From: Lachancea kluyveri NRRL Y-12651
Lineage: Eukaryota; Ascomycota; Saccharomycetes; Saccharomycetales; Saccharomycetaceae
Direction of reading: 5' to 3'
Length of the DNA: 64,000 nucleotides
Assembly (NCBI GenBank): GCA_000149225.2
Contig: CM000693.1
Coordinates: 1,302,001-1,366,000, forward strand
Below the pieces are notes generated by a model. That model made no database searches and was not told the DNA's origin. It saw only the letters and a program-made list of their open reading frames with translations. The position numbers and the translations under genes are program-made. Of this stretch, positions 1 to 9,400 are shown one piece after another; within the stretch, counting starts at the first letter, position 1, and every line of letters begins with the position of its first letter.

Positions 1-1792
1 CATTTTAACGTTATTTATTTCTTTCATTGTCAGCAATCATGCAAAAACAACCGGAAGTGCATTTTATACTATTGAAGAAAAATCTTGGCTCGAGGTTCAA
101 AAATTATTATCCCAGGTAAAGCCAGAACCAACGCCCAACGTCCTATCAATGTCCAGGTTCAGACGCTTCTGCTACATGTTGGCAGTTGAGAAAACAAATT
201 TTTACTACGCTTTGTTCCTACAGTTAACGTTATACTTGCACATCCTGACTCTTCTTCTAAGAGCCTACCAAGAATCTTACAATATGAGAACTTACGAAAA
301 TGTATTATTCATGATTTCAACTTCTGTTTTCTTTTTGCAAGAAATAATGTATGTTTATGGCAAAGGGATCCGTCTTTTTGCTACAAAGAGGTGGGATATT
401 TTCAGGATTGTCGTGGTGGTCACGTCATTTTCGCTTAACATCGGCCAAGTTTATTTTAAAAGAGATATTATTGGCTTTACCAATGCACAGAGCTTTTTCC
501 AGTTGATCATATTTTTATTTGTAATCCCTCAAAATGATATTCTGACAGAGTTAATAGGAACCGCAGTAGCCAGCATACCGTCCATTTTATCTCTAACTTA
601 CACCTGGGGCATATTGTTTTTGGTTTACGCGATTGCATTGAACCAGATCTTTGGCATGACTAAGTTGGGTTCTAATACTACGGGGAATATAAATTTCAGA
701 ACGGTAACAAAAGCTTTATTGGTGCTATTCAGATGCAGCTTCGGTGAGGGTTGGAACTATATTATGGCAGATTTAACAGTCCACTCTCCTTTTTGCTATA
801 ATGGCAGTGACTCTTCTTATACTGACTGTGGATCAAAACCGTACGCTTATACTCTTCTGATGTCATGGAACGTTTTATCCATGTACATTTTTTTGAATAT
901 GTTTATCTCTTTGATCATCGAAAACTTCAGTTACGTATACCACAGAGGAGGAACAAAATCTGTAACAAACAGGGAAGAAATTAGAAAGTTCAGGAATGCA
1001 TGGAAAAAATTTGACTCTGATGGCGTTGGCCAAATTGAGTTTTCATTTCTTCCCAAACTAATGCATTCTTTTGATGGGCCATTATCATTCAAAATATGGG
1101 AAGGTAGGTTAACTGTGAAAAACTTGGTAAAAAATTATATGAGGGTTAATCCCGATGACCCTTATGATGTTGAAGTTGATTTACCTGGACTTAACAGAGA
1201 GTTACACACCATCCATCCCGCAAAGATCATTCAAAGGAGACTGCAGTACAAACGGTTTATCCAAGAGGCTCACATGCTGAACTCTCAATATGGAGCAATA
1301 AAGTTTTCCAAGATTCTGTTGCAGATTCCTTTGTATACTACATACAACCCAAGGGAGTGTTTGGGAATCGACCAGTACGTGCGCAACTTGTACATTATTG
1401 GGAAAGTTGACAGATTTTTGGATAATCAAAGAAATGTGGACGTTTTAGAAATGATAGTTACTAGGTGGAAATACCTGTCAGAAAAAAGAAAACACACCAA
1501 ACATGTTCAGAACCCATTTTTAGATGATATCCCGCAATATTCCGAAGAAGAAAAAGGAAAAGAATTTTCGAGACTAGTGGCTTTATCAGATGACAACGTA
1601 CCAAGCACACCCGTGGTAAATTATGGTGTCAACAATTTCATGTGGTCGCCTCGCATTACGGAGACAACCTTGGGAGATCCAGATAGGAGAGCACTGTTAA
1701 GCGACCAAAGTGATCATGATGAAGAAGACTCTGATGCTCATACAGAACAACTCCGAGAAACAGATGATCCCAAGAATCCATTTTTCAACTAG
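1..1792 (+). CDS. CCH1: Voltage-gated calcium channel alpha subunit Cch1, C-terminal part (5' truncated by window edge)
   Basis: The frame is open from base 2 to the stop at 1790-1792, giving about 596 C-terminal residues; the rest of this roughly 2,000-residue protein lies outside the window. Visible are the S1-S6 helices of the fourth channel repeat. The pore loop near 730-760 carries RCSFGEGWN, whose Glu sits where the domain IV selectivity residue lies in Ca2+ channels. After the S6 helix (ending SLIIENFSYVYHRGG) comes an EF-hand-like stretch (FDSDGVGQIEF, about 1010-1040), then a hydrophilic acidic tail. In yeast Cch1 works with Mid1 in the plasma membrane as the high-affinity Ca2+ influx system used during pheromone, cold and ER stress. 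The domain is seen in the sequence and the role is known from the family. CCH1 next to CRM1 is the S. cerevisiae arrangement, here interrupted by UGA4 and a tRNA gene. Confidence 0.95.
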   Translation, partial: ILTLFISFIVSNHAKTTGSAFYTIEEKSWLEVQKLLSQVKPEPTPNVLSMSRFRRFCYMLAVEKTNFYYALFLQLTLYLHILTLLLRAYQESYNMRTYENVLFMISTSVFFLQEIMYVYGKGIRLFATKRWDIFRIVVVVTSFSLNIGQVYFKRDIIGFTNAQSFFQLIIFLFVIPQNDILTELIGTAVASIPSILSLTYTWGILFLVYAIALNQIFGMTKLGSNTTGNINFRTVTKALLVLFRCSFGEGWNYIMADLTVHSPFCYNGSDSSYTDCGSKPYAYTLLMSWNVLSMYIFLNMFISLIIENFSYVYHRGGTKSVTNREEIRKFRNAWKKFDSDGVGQIEFSFLPKLMHSFDGPLSFKIWEGRLTVKNLVKNYMRVNPDDPYDVEVDLPGLNRELHTIHPAKIIQRRLQYKRFIQEAHMLNSQYGAIKFSKILLQIPLYTTYNPRECLGIDQYVRNLYIIGKVDRFLDNQRNVDVLEMIVTRWKYLSEKRKHTKHVQNPFLDDIPQYSEEEKGKEFSRLVALSDDNVPSTPVVNYGVNNFMWSPRITETTLGDPDRRALLSDQSDHDEEDSDAHTEQLRETDDPKNPFFN

Positions 1793-1865
1793 AAAATATT
1801 ATATATAATAGGATTAAAGTATGTTTTTTTTATAGATTTCGTCAAAAGTATATTACCGCATGCAA

Positions 1866-3575
1866 TCAAACACCCTTTCCACTATTAGACAGCATTTCGT
1901 CAATAACAATGGACCCAACAGCATCTACGTATTCTTCGTCGGTCAAATTGGACTTCGGACCGTGATAATACTTCTTCTTGTAAACCATGTAATAAACCCA
2001 CGCCAGTATCCAGATACCGGGACCAATGACACATGCGTAGTTCATCGTAGATTTAGTAATACCATGTTGGGAAGCTGGGAACATCACCACGACGATAATA
2101 AAGGCCTGGAAAAGTACACTAGTCCAGTTTACAATTGGGGACCAAAATTTACCCAAGTAAAATGGACCGGGTCTAAATATGTCTCTCCCAAACGTTAACC
2201 TCAAGAGAGTTGGGGTGCCCCACGACAAGTAGTTACCGGCGACTGCCAGACTGAACAGAGCACTGGCGGCTGCGCTGTCAATTAGACACAACAAACCTAG
2301 GACGACAGAGGCTAGACCACCGGCCCATACGGCAACGATGGGAACAGATAGCCTTTCATTAACCATTTTGATGTATTTAGACAGTGGCAAACCATCATCA
2401 CGAGCAAAGGCCCAAATTTGTCTAGAGACAGCTGTCAGGATAGAAGCACCCATTAAAAATTGGCATGCAGCGATTAAGGACATGAAAGCGATTGCCCAGG
2501 ATTTACCCAAACTTTCATAGACAATTTGGGCAAGAACGAAACCGTAAGGGTTGTCTAGCACTTTTTCCAAGTCAGGATCGACACAAGCCATAAGAACAAT
2601 CAAAATCAACCAGCCTAGAATCCAACAGACGGTGATGGAGCCAATGATACCAATTGGAACCGCTTTCTTGGCATCCTTAGCTTCTTCAGATTGATGAACA
2701 CAAGAGTCAAATGCACCGATAGTCCAAACACAGGTCATAAAACCTTGCAAACAAAATTGCCACCCATTGTTCCAATCACTAAAGTTTTCAAACTTGCCAA
2801 ATATGTAGGAAGCATCGTTGAAGCCTCCCATGTTTCTTTTAGTACCAATCGGTAGGGCAATAAACAATAGGATAATGATAAAACAGTTAGCAACAATACT
2901 AGTGGTTTGTAGACGGGAAATAGCCGACGATGCCAAACAGGTACACAGTATCATAGCAAACACGGCAGCAACAAACACACCATACGTTTTACCGCTCGTG
3001 ACCTCAAAATCCCCATCCTTGGAAATAACAACTGCTGCCAGTATTTCTTCTGCTAAACCGTAGTCAATGGAACAGACGCCCGATACAAGTGCCAAAGAGT
3101 TGGAGCAACCGATGACAAATGAAATGACATTTTTATATCCCTCAGGCGCATAGTAGTGAGTCCAATAGTACAAACCACCTGCTGTCGGAATAGCACTTGC
3201 GTTCTCAGCCATACTCAAACCAATCAGTAAGATGAAAAACCCAGCAATAAACCAACCCCAGACCAGAGTGACAGGACCTCCGCTAAGACCACCAGCCATC
3301 ACAGATGCAATACTTGGAAGTAAACCCATGATGGAAAACGCAATACCAAAGACCTGCAGAGTAGAAAATTGACGTTTTAGTTCTTGTTTGTAACCAATCT
3401 CGGCCAGCAGCTGGTTATCATCATTTGCTGTTGCCGCATTGATGTAATTAACTTCACCTGCACCGGTACGTGAACGTACTGAACGGACACTATGCAGATT
3501 TTGTAAATCTGAAGTGGTACCTTTATCTCGAGAGACGATGGGTGAAATTATCAAATCGTTCTTCTGTTCGGACAT
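1866..3575 (-). CDS. UGA4: GABA / polyamine permease Uga4 (APC superfamily)
   Basis: A 569-residue polytopic permease of the amino acid/choline transporter group, almost the same length as S. cerevisiae Uga4 (571). It matches Uga4 nearly throughout, including the N-terminal RSRTGAGEVNYI and ELKRQFSTLQVFGIAFS blocks, the SIPTAGGLYYW-type motif (here AIPTAGGLYYW), CVHQSEEAKDAKKAVP and the C-terminal KKKYYHGP motif. About twelve membrane helices are evident. Uga4 imports 4-aminobutyrate and putrescine, mainly at the vacuolar and plasma membranes, and feeds the UGA1/UGA2 GABA shunt. The ATG at 3573-3575 is the only sensible start. The gene is convergent with CCH1. In S. cerevisiae UGA4 lies on another chromosome (YDL210W), so its position between CCH1 and CRM1 is a lineage difference. 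GATA-type boxes and CCG/CGG elements upstream fit nitrogen and GABA control. Confidence 0.95.
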   Translation of the reverse strand: MSEQKNDLIISPIVSRDKGTTSDLQNLHSVRSVRSRTGAGEVNYINAATANDDNQLLAEIGYKQELKRQFSTLQVFGIAFSIMGLLPSIASVMAGGLSGGPVTLVWGWFIAGFFILLIGLSMAENASAIPTAGGLYYWTHYYAPEGYKNVISFVIGCSNSLALVSGVCSIDYGLAEEILAAVVISKDGDFEVTSGKTYGVFVAAVFAMILCTCLASSAISRLQTTSIVANCFIIILLFIALPIGTKRNMGGFNDASYIFGKFENFSDWNNGWQFCLQGFMTCVWTIGAFDSCVHQSEEAKDAKKAVPIGIIGSITVCWILGWLILIVLMACVDPDLEKVLDNPYGFVLAQIVYESLGKSWAIAFMSLIAACQFLMGASILTAVSRQIWAFARDDGLPLSKYIKMVNERLSVPIVAVWAGGLASVVLGLLCLIDSAAASALFSLAVAGNYLSWGTPTLLRLTFGRDIFRPGPFYLGKFWSPIVNWTSVLFQAFIIVVVMFPASQHGITKSTMNYACVIGPGIWILAWVYYMVYKKKYYHGPKSNLTDEEYVDAVGSIVIDEMLSNSGKGV

Positions 3576-4193
3576 TTTATTGGTTAAGGAAAAAAAAAAA
3601 GTCCAGCTCTAACGATACAGTCCAAGGAACAAGAAAGTATAGCCTCTATATTCAGCTTAGTCTATTGTTACTTATATATGAATCTTAGTTATGTTATCGC
3701 TGAACTTTCACCTTTTTTTCCTATTAAAGATAGGATTATAGATAAATAGTTGATAGTTTTTATCATTAGCAATATCCAGATATTCGATAAGCTCAAAACC
3801 CGCCCGATGCTATCGAGCTTCGTTTACCACTGCAGTTCCACATCAGCAATAGAAGCCATCGACTGGTGAGAATTTTCGATCTTTCCCGCGCGGGAGTGGT
3901 GAACACGGAATGCCAAGTTTTTTTCCAGCATGAAATATAAAAGTCTGGGCAGGCACCGCGCAGATAACGTACTACACGATCAAGAATCACGTTTCACGCG
4001 TGATACGGGCTGGCTGATAGGTATAAGGTTGTTCCTGGGACAGCCAATTGACGATTCTAGGGTATACAAGGACCTCCATCCGGCGGTGGACCCCATATTC
4101 CGCATCGGATTTTCTTTTCTACATGGAAAAACCGGGTGAAGGTAACGTAGCATATTACACGAGAAGAGTTCGGGAAACCATCCAAAAAGAAAG
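3576..4193. promoter_or_regulatory. UGA4 promoter region with GATA boxes and CCG/CGG palindrome
   Basis: This gap separates UGA4 from the tRNA-Gly gene and holds no convincing ORF. On the UGA4 side there is a TATATA at 3673-3678, about 98 bp upstream of its ATG, several GATA cores at about 3730-3770, and GATAAG at 3786-3791. A perfect 12-bp palindrome TCCCGCGCGGGA lies at 3894-3905, and CCGGCGG lies near 4080. S. cerevisiae UGA4 is controlled by GATA factors (Gln3, Dal80) and by Uga3 at a CCG/CGG-rich UAS; assigning those factors here is inference. AAAAA at 4184-4188 is the T5 terminator of the minus-strand tRNA-Gly gene. Confidence 0.55.
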
Positions 4194-4264
4194 TGCGCAA
4201 GCCCGGAATCGAACCGGGGGCCCAACGATGGCAACGTTGGATTTTACCACTAAACCACTTGCGC
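4194..4264 (-). tRNA. tG(GCC): tRNA-Gly (anticodon GCC)
   Basis: The 71-nt minus-strand gene starts GCGCAAGTGGTTTAGTGG and ends CCGGGCTTGCGC plus discriminator A at 4194. The acceptor stem GCGCAAG/CTTGCGC pairs perfectly, the D-arm box A (TGGTTTAGTGG) and T-arm box B (GGTTCGATTCC) are canonical, and the anticodon is GCC. It is essentially identical to S. cerevisiae tRNA-Gly(GCC), has no intron, and is followed by a T5 Pol III terminator (AAAAA on the plus strand at 4184-4188). Confidence 0.98.
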
Positions 4265-4752
4265 TTCTCTTTGAATACGTCAGAAACTAATATGGTATCG
4301 ATCCTACAGAAATAATCAGCTAGCAAAATACTTTCTTTCTGAAGATTGTGGCGCTTAAAATACGAGCAGAGTACTTTGGTTCAGGGGGTCTTTATTCTAA
4401 AATGAGGGTCCGCACATCCTTGTATTTACGGGTTGCTTTAATTACTCTATCGTTTGTATTTAATTCATGTATATATATATCACCATCCACGGAAACTGTA
4501 AGGTCACAAAATTTTTCTCCTGAAATCTTAGCATTAAGGAAAACCTAGCACTGTTCCAGATAATTTCCATAGATCTTTCGGTTCAAATTGACACAGAAAA
4601 AGAGTTAAGAAAGTTCGAAAAAGCAACTCTCTTCATTTTTAAGTTTGGATTATTTTTGCGTTAAAAACCTTTCTCTTTCAAATCAGCTGTTTCCTTAGCC
4701 TTTCATTTTTGCTCTCATCAAAAAAGAAGAACTAAATATACTCACGACAAAG
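4265..4752. other. Intergenic region, tRNA-Gly to CRM1
   Basis: About 490 bp holding the CRM1 promoter and 5' UTR. Only short spurious frames are present. The last 150 bp are T- and A-rich in the way of yeast 5' flanks. I see no clear named motif. Confidence 0.5.
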
Positions 4753-7700
4753 ATGGAAGCCGTACTAGACTTTACCAAAGACCTAGATATCAATCTTCTA
4801 GACCAGATTGTCGTCACATTTTATAAAGGCTCTGGTGCCCAACAAAAGCAAGCCCAGGACATTTTAACCAAATTTCAAGACCATCCCGATGCATGGCAAC
4901 GTGCTGACAAAATTTTGCAATTCTCCGATAACCCACAAACCAAATTTATTGGCCTATCCATTTTGGACAAATTGATTACCACTAGATGGAAGATGTTGCC
5001 TCAGGAACATCGTATTGGCATCAGAAATTTTATCGTTGGTATGATCATTACCCTGTGTCAAGACGATAACGTTTTCCAAACTCAAAAGAACTTGATCAAT
5101 AAATCTGATTTGACTTTAGTCCAAATCTTAAAGCAAGAATGGCCCCAGAACTGGCCAGATTTTATCCCGGAACTGGTTAGCAGTTCTGAGTCATCGATCA
5201 ACGTTTGTGAAAACAACATGGTCATCCTGAAACTTTTATCAGAAGAGATTTTTGACTTTTCTGCCGAACAGATGACCCAGGCCAAAGCCCTACACTTGAA
5301 AAAATCAATGTCCAAAGAATTTGAGCAAATCTTCAAGTTATGTTTCCGAGTCTTGGACTCAGGCTCTTCAACATCCTTGATAGTTTCGGCTCTTGAGTCT
5401 TTGTTGAGATACTTGCATTGGATTCCATACCGTTACATTTATGATACCAAATTATTGGAACTACTAAGTACCAAATTTTTGATGTCCCCGGATACCAGAG
5501 CGGTTACTTTGAAATGTTTAACCGAAGTCTCCAGTTTGGAATTTCCTCAAAACGAAACCAACATCAACCAACAAACGGTGATGTTCTTCCAAAATACACT
5601 ACAACAGATTGCAAGCAACGTGGTCCCTGTTACTGCCGATTTGAGAGCCACCTATGCCACCGCCAGTGGCAAGGATCAATCATTTTTGCAGGATTTTGCA
5701 ATGTTCTTGACTACCTACCTATCTCTTCATCGAGCCCTATTGGAAAGCGATGAGAGGTTAAGAGAACTGTTGCTAACTGCTCATCAATACTTAATCCAGT
5801 TGTCCAAGATCGACGAAAGAGAACTATTCAAAACGACTTTGGACTACTGGCATAATTTGGTCGCTGATTTGTTCCAGGAGGTACAAAAACTTCCGGTTAA
5901 TGAACTAAATCCATTGTTACAGTTGTCTATCGGTTCGAATACCGTTTCATCTGCGGGCGGTGCTCCAAATCCAGAATTTTTAAGAAGATTCCCCCTGAAG
6001 AAGCATATTTATGACAACATTTGCTCCCAGTTAAGATGGGTCATCATCGAATCCATGGTTAGGCCCGAGGAAGTTTTGATTGTAGAAAATGATGAGGGTG
6101 AAATCGTCAGAGAGTTTGTCAAAGAATCTGATACCATTCAATTGTACAAATCCGAAAGAGAAGTCTTGGTTTATTTGACACACTTGGATGTCGTGGATAC
6201 CGAGGAAATTATGATCAACAAGCTTTCAAGACAGCTTGATGGATCTGAATGGTCTTGGCATAACATTAACACTTTGTGCTGGGCTATCGGTTCCATTTCT
6301 GGTACTATGAGTGAAGAGACCGAGAAAAGATTTGTCGTTACTGTCATCAAAGATTTGCTAGCCTTGACCGAAAGAAAACGTGGCAAGGATAACAAGGCCG
6401 TTGTCGCCTCTAACATCATGTATGTTGTGGGCCAGTATCCTCGTTTTTTGAAGGCTCACTGGAGATTTTTGAGAACGGTTGTTGTAAAATTGTTTGAATT
6501 TATGCATGAAACCCATGAGGGTGTTCAAGATATGGCATGTGACACGTTTATCAAAATTGTTCAAAAATGTAAACACCATTTTGTTGCCCAGCAGCCAGAG
6601 GAGGAAGAACCATTCATTCAAAAAATTATCAGAGATATACAGGAAACAACCTCTGAATTACAACCTCAACAGGTTCACACTTTTTACAAGGCATGCGGTA
6701 TAATCATTTCCGATGAAAGAAATCAAAACGAAAGGGAAAAATTGTTGGGCGAGTTGATGCAATTGCCCAATATGGCTTGGGACGTTATTGTAGAACAATC
6801 TTCTGCCAACCCAGACTTGTTATTAGACCCTGAAACCGTTAAGGTTATTGCAAATATCATCAAGACGAATGTTGCTGTTTGCTCATCGATGGGCGCTGAA
6901 TTCTACTCTCAACTGGGTCACATTTACTACAATATGTTGCAATTGTACAAAGCCGTTTCTTCTATGATCTCTGCACAAGTCGCTAAGGATGGCTTGATCG
7001 CTACCAAGACCCCTAAAGTCCGTGGTTTGAGGACAATCAAAAAGGAAATTTTGAAGTTGATTGAGATTTACATCGCACAAGCCAAGGATCTGGATGTTGT
7101 CGTAAATGTTTTAGTAGAACCATTGATGGATACAGTTTTACAGGATTACTTTCACAATGTTCCAGACGCCAGAGATGCAGAGGTCTTAAACTGTATGACA
7201 ACACTCGTTCATAAAGCTGGTCATATGATTGTCAGTCAGGTCATCTGGATTTTACAGAATCTGTTCGAATGTACACTGAACATGATCAATAAAGATTTCA
7301 CGGAATACCCTGAACACCGTGTGGAGTTTTATAAGTTGCTAAAAGAAATCAATTCCAGATCACCTATTGCGATACTGCAGTTCCCGCCTCCTGCTTTTAA
7401 GTTGTTTATGGACGCCATTTGTTGGGCCTTCAAACACAATAACAGAGAAGTCGAAGTTAATGGTTTACAAATTGCATTAGACTTAGTCAGAAATATCGAA
7501 AAAACTGGTCTAACCCCATTTGCCAACGATTTTTATGAAAACTTCTACTTTGTACTTATTAGTGAAACGTTTTATGTGCTGACCGATTCCGATCACAAGT
7601 CAGCTTTCTCCAAACAATCATTGTTATTAATGAAACTAATTTCTTTGGTTGAAGATAATAAGATTACAGTAACGATCTACAAGCAAGGGGAAGCCCCAGA

Positions 7701-8007
7701 GGGCACTTCAAACCAGCTGTACTTGGCCAACTACCTAGCCAACATGTTGAGTAACGCATTCCCACATTTGAGTCAAGAGCAAATTACAGGGTTTATTAGT
7801 GCATTGGTGAAGCAGTACCAAGATTCCGCCAAATTTGCTGGTACTTTGAGAGACTTTTTGGTTCAAATCAAAGAGTATGGTGGTGACCCTACTGACTATT
7901 TGTTTGTCGAAGACAAGGAGAAAGCATTAGAAGAACAAACAAGAATGGAAAAAGAGAGAGCTGCAAAGGTGGGTGGTTTATTGAAACCTTCCGAGTTAGA
8001 CGATTGA
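4753..8007 (+). CDS. CRM1: Exportin-1 (Crm1/Xpo1), nuclear export receptor
   Basis: The 1084-residue protein has the same length as S. cerevisiae Crm1 and aligns from the first residues ([20 protein letters not shown]) to the conserved acidic C-terminus ([11 protein letters not shown]). It carries the importin-beta N-terminal (CRIME) region at about residues 35-100, then HEAT repeats. The NES-groove repeats include [20 protein letters not shown] (about 541-560) and [20 protein letters not shown] (about 585-604). Crm1 binds leucine-rich export signals together with Ran-GTP and carries cargo through the nuclear pore; it is essential. The residue equivalent to human Cys528, the leptomycin B target, is Thr539 (codon 6367-6369), as in S. 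cerevisiae, so natural leptomycin B insensitivity is expected. The ATG at 4753 follows an A-rich leader. Confidence 0.98.
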   Translation: MEAVLDFTKDLDINLLDQIVVTFYKGSGAQQKQAQDILTKFQDHPDAWQRADKILQFSDNPQTKFIGLSILDKLITTRWKMLPQEHRIGIRNFIVGMIITLCQDDNVFQTQKNLINKSDLTLVQILKQEWPQNWPDFIPELVSSSESSINVCENNMVILKLLSEEIFDFSAEQMTQAKALHLKKSMSKEFEQIFKLCFRVLDSGSSTSLIVSALESLLRYLHWIPYRYIYDTKLLELLSTKFLMSPDTRAVTLKCLTEVSSLEFPQNETNINQQTVMFFQNTLQQIASNVVPVTADLRATYATASGKDQSFLQDFAMFLTTYLSLHRALLESDERLRELLLTAHQYLIQLSKIDERELFKTTLDYWHNLVADLFQEVQKLPVNELNPLLQLSIGSNTVSSAGGAPNPEFLRRFPLKKHIYDNICSQLRWVIIESMVRPEEVLIVENDEGEIVREFVKESDTIQLYKSEREVLVYLTHLDVVDTEEIMINKLSRQLDGSEWSWHNINTLCWAIGSISGTMSEETEKRFVVTVIKDLLALTERKRGKDNKAVVASNIMYVVGQYPRFLKAHWRFLRTVVVKLFEFMHETHEGVQDMACDTFIKIVQKCKHHFVAQQPEEEEPFIQKIIRDIQETTSELQPQQVHTFYKACGIIISDERNQNEREKLLGELMQLPNMAWDVIVEQSSANPDLLLDPETVKVIANIIKTNVAVCSSMGAEFYSQLGHIYYNMLQLYKAVSSMISAQVAKDGLIATKTPKVRGLRTIKKEILKLIEIYIAQAKDLDVVVNVLVEPLMDTVLQDYFHNVPDARDAEVLNCMTTLVHKAGHMIVSQVIWILQNLFECTLNMINKDFTEYPEHRVEFYKLLKEINSRSPIAILQFPPPAFKLFMDAICWAFKHNNREVEVNGLQIALDLVRNIEKTGLTPFANDFYENFYFVLISETFYVLTDSDHKSAFSKQSLLLMKLISLVEDNKITVTIYKQGEAPEGTSNQLYLANYLANMLSNAFPHLSQEQITGFISALVKQYQDSAKFAGTLRDFLVQIKEYGGDPTDYLFVEDKEKALEEQTRMEKERAAKVGGLLKPSELDD

Positions 8008-8213
8008 ATGTATTGACAACTCTATTACTTTTATCCTATTTGTAGATGTTTAACCCTTGTATAATAACTGAAAAAAAAAGAGAAAAAATTGTGGAGACTT
8101 TATTACGCCGCAATATTGGGAGGAGGAAAGGTTTAAGATCTTTAGATGCTTGCTATGTACACGTTATGTATTCCTTTTGTTTTATACAAAGATACCCACT
8201 ATGTGGCTTATCA

Positions 8214-9026
8214 TTAAACTTCTAACTTTGGTGGCTTCTTAATGGCATCTTGTACTTTGACAAAAGAACCACTGGCACCTGCCACAGGCCCTTTGACGAT
8301 AATCACTCCGTTTTCGTCATCAACTTTTAACACCTGGGAGTTTTGGATGGTGACTTGCTCGACACCAAGATGACCAGGCATCTTTTTGCCGGGCAGCACA
8401 CGACCAGGCGTTTGATTTTGACCATAAGAACCACCTTTTCTATGAGAAACGGACACACCATGAGAGGCTTTCAAACCCTTGAAATTGTGACGTTTCATAA
8501 CACCAGCGAACCCTTTACCCTTGCTGATGGATCTCAAATCAACAAATTGGCCAGGTTGGAAAAAGGATGGCTTTATTAAAGTACCCAGTGGTAATAGACC
8601 TGATTCATTCTTGACCCTGAATTCCACAACTTTCTCCTTTGGATTGACCAATTTAGAAGCAAAATGGCCCAGTAGCTGTCTGGACACTTTATTAGCTGAC
8701 TTATTACCGTAACCAACTTGACATGCAAAGTACCCGTTATCCTTAACGGTTCTGTGTAATATCACTTCAACGTTATTTAGTTCCAGGACAGTAGCAGCAA
8801 CACGGTTTCCGGTAGATTCATCAAAGTACGGCATCATGCCTTTCTTGACGGCAACGGCACCACAGCGGGCTGGTAGCCTTCTCCTCTTTTGAGCTTGTTC
8901 TGGACAATGATTAATCACTGGAGCCTTGGACGGAATAGTAGACACAACACTCGGAGCTAGCAATGAAGCTCTACTCGAAGAGTGTCTTACTTGAGTTCTG
9001 AACAAATTTAGTAGTAGAGAGTTCAT
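8214..9026 (-). CDS. MRPL9: Mitochondrial large-subunit ribosomal protein uL3m
   Basis: The 270-residue protein matches yeast MrpL9 (269). The basic, Ser-rich N-terminus ([20 protein letters not shown]) looks like a mitochondrial presequence. The body has the L3 fold, with the family signature in the second half (about residues 160-225: [17 protein letters not shown], then [20 protein letters not shown] and KKMPGHLG). uL3m sits near the peptidyl-transferase centre of the mitoribosome and is needed for assembly and respiration. It is convergent with CRM1, about 205 bp apart, as in S. cerevisiae (YGR218W-YGR220C). Confidence 0.97.
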   Translation of the reverse strand: MNSLLLNLFRTQVRHSSSRASLLAPSVVSTIPSKAPVINHCPEQAQKRRRLPARCGAVAVKKGMMPYFDESTGNRVAATVLELNNVEVILHRTVKDNGYFACQVGYGNKSANKVSRQLLGHFASKLVNPKEKVVEFRVKNESGLLPLGTLIKPSFFQPGQFVDLRSISKGKGFAGVMKRHNFKGLKASHGVSVSHRKGGSYGQNQTPGRVLPGKKMPGHLGVEQVTIQNSQVLKVDDENGVIIVKGPVAGASGSFVKVQDAIKKPPKLEV

Positions 9027-9400
9027 ACAGCCTTTGGAGTATCCGTTCCACTGATATTATCGAGAAAAACGTCTATCACAAATATTGTTGATCATGAAAT
9101 TATGCACTTGAAAAAAGAAGAAAAAAAAATTTTCTAAAATACACGTTATTAATGATATGAGGTGTGGAAAGGTATTCTAGTCACCTGACCAGTGAAGTAT
9201 GCTCATAAGAGTTGTCTCGATATTGATAGTGTCCTTTAGCATCTCTTGGGTGTATTTTTAGTGGATTGTCTGAGATAGTATGGTTTACAGATAGGTAGTG
9301 CTTTTACCAATTATCTTTATTAATAGTCAAATAAGCTAAATATACACATTATTAAAAAAAAACACATTAAATCAAGGCAGTTGGGTGTCAGTCAAAATGA
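9027..9400. other. Intergenic region, MRPL9 promoter and OPT transporter 3' flank
   Basis: About 370 bp between two minus-strand genes. It contains A-rich tracts near 9110-9130 and the 3' flank of the transporter gene. No tRNA, snoRNA or ORF is evident. Confidence 0.5.
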
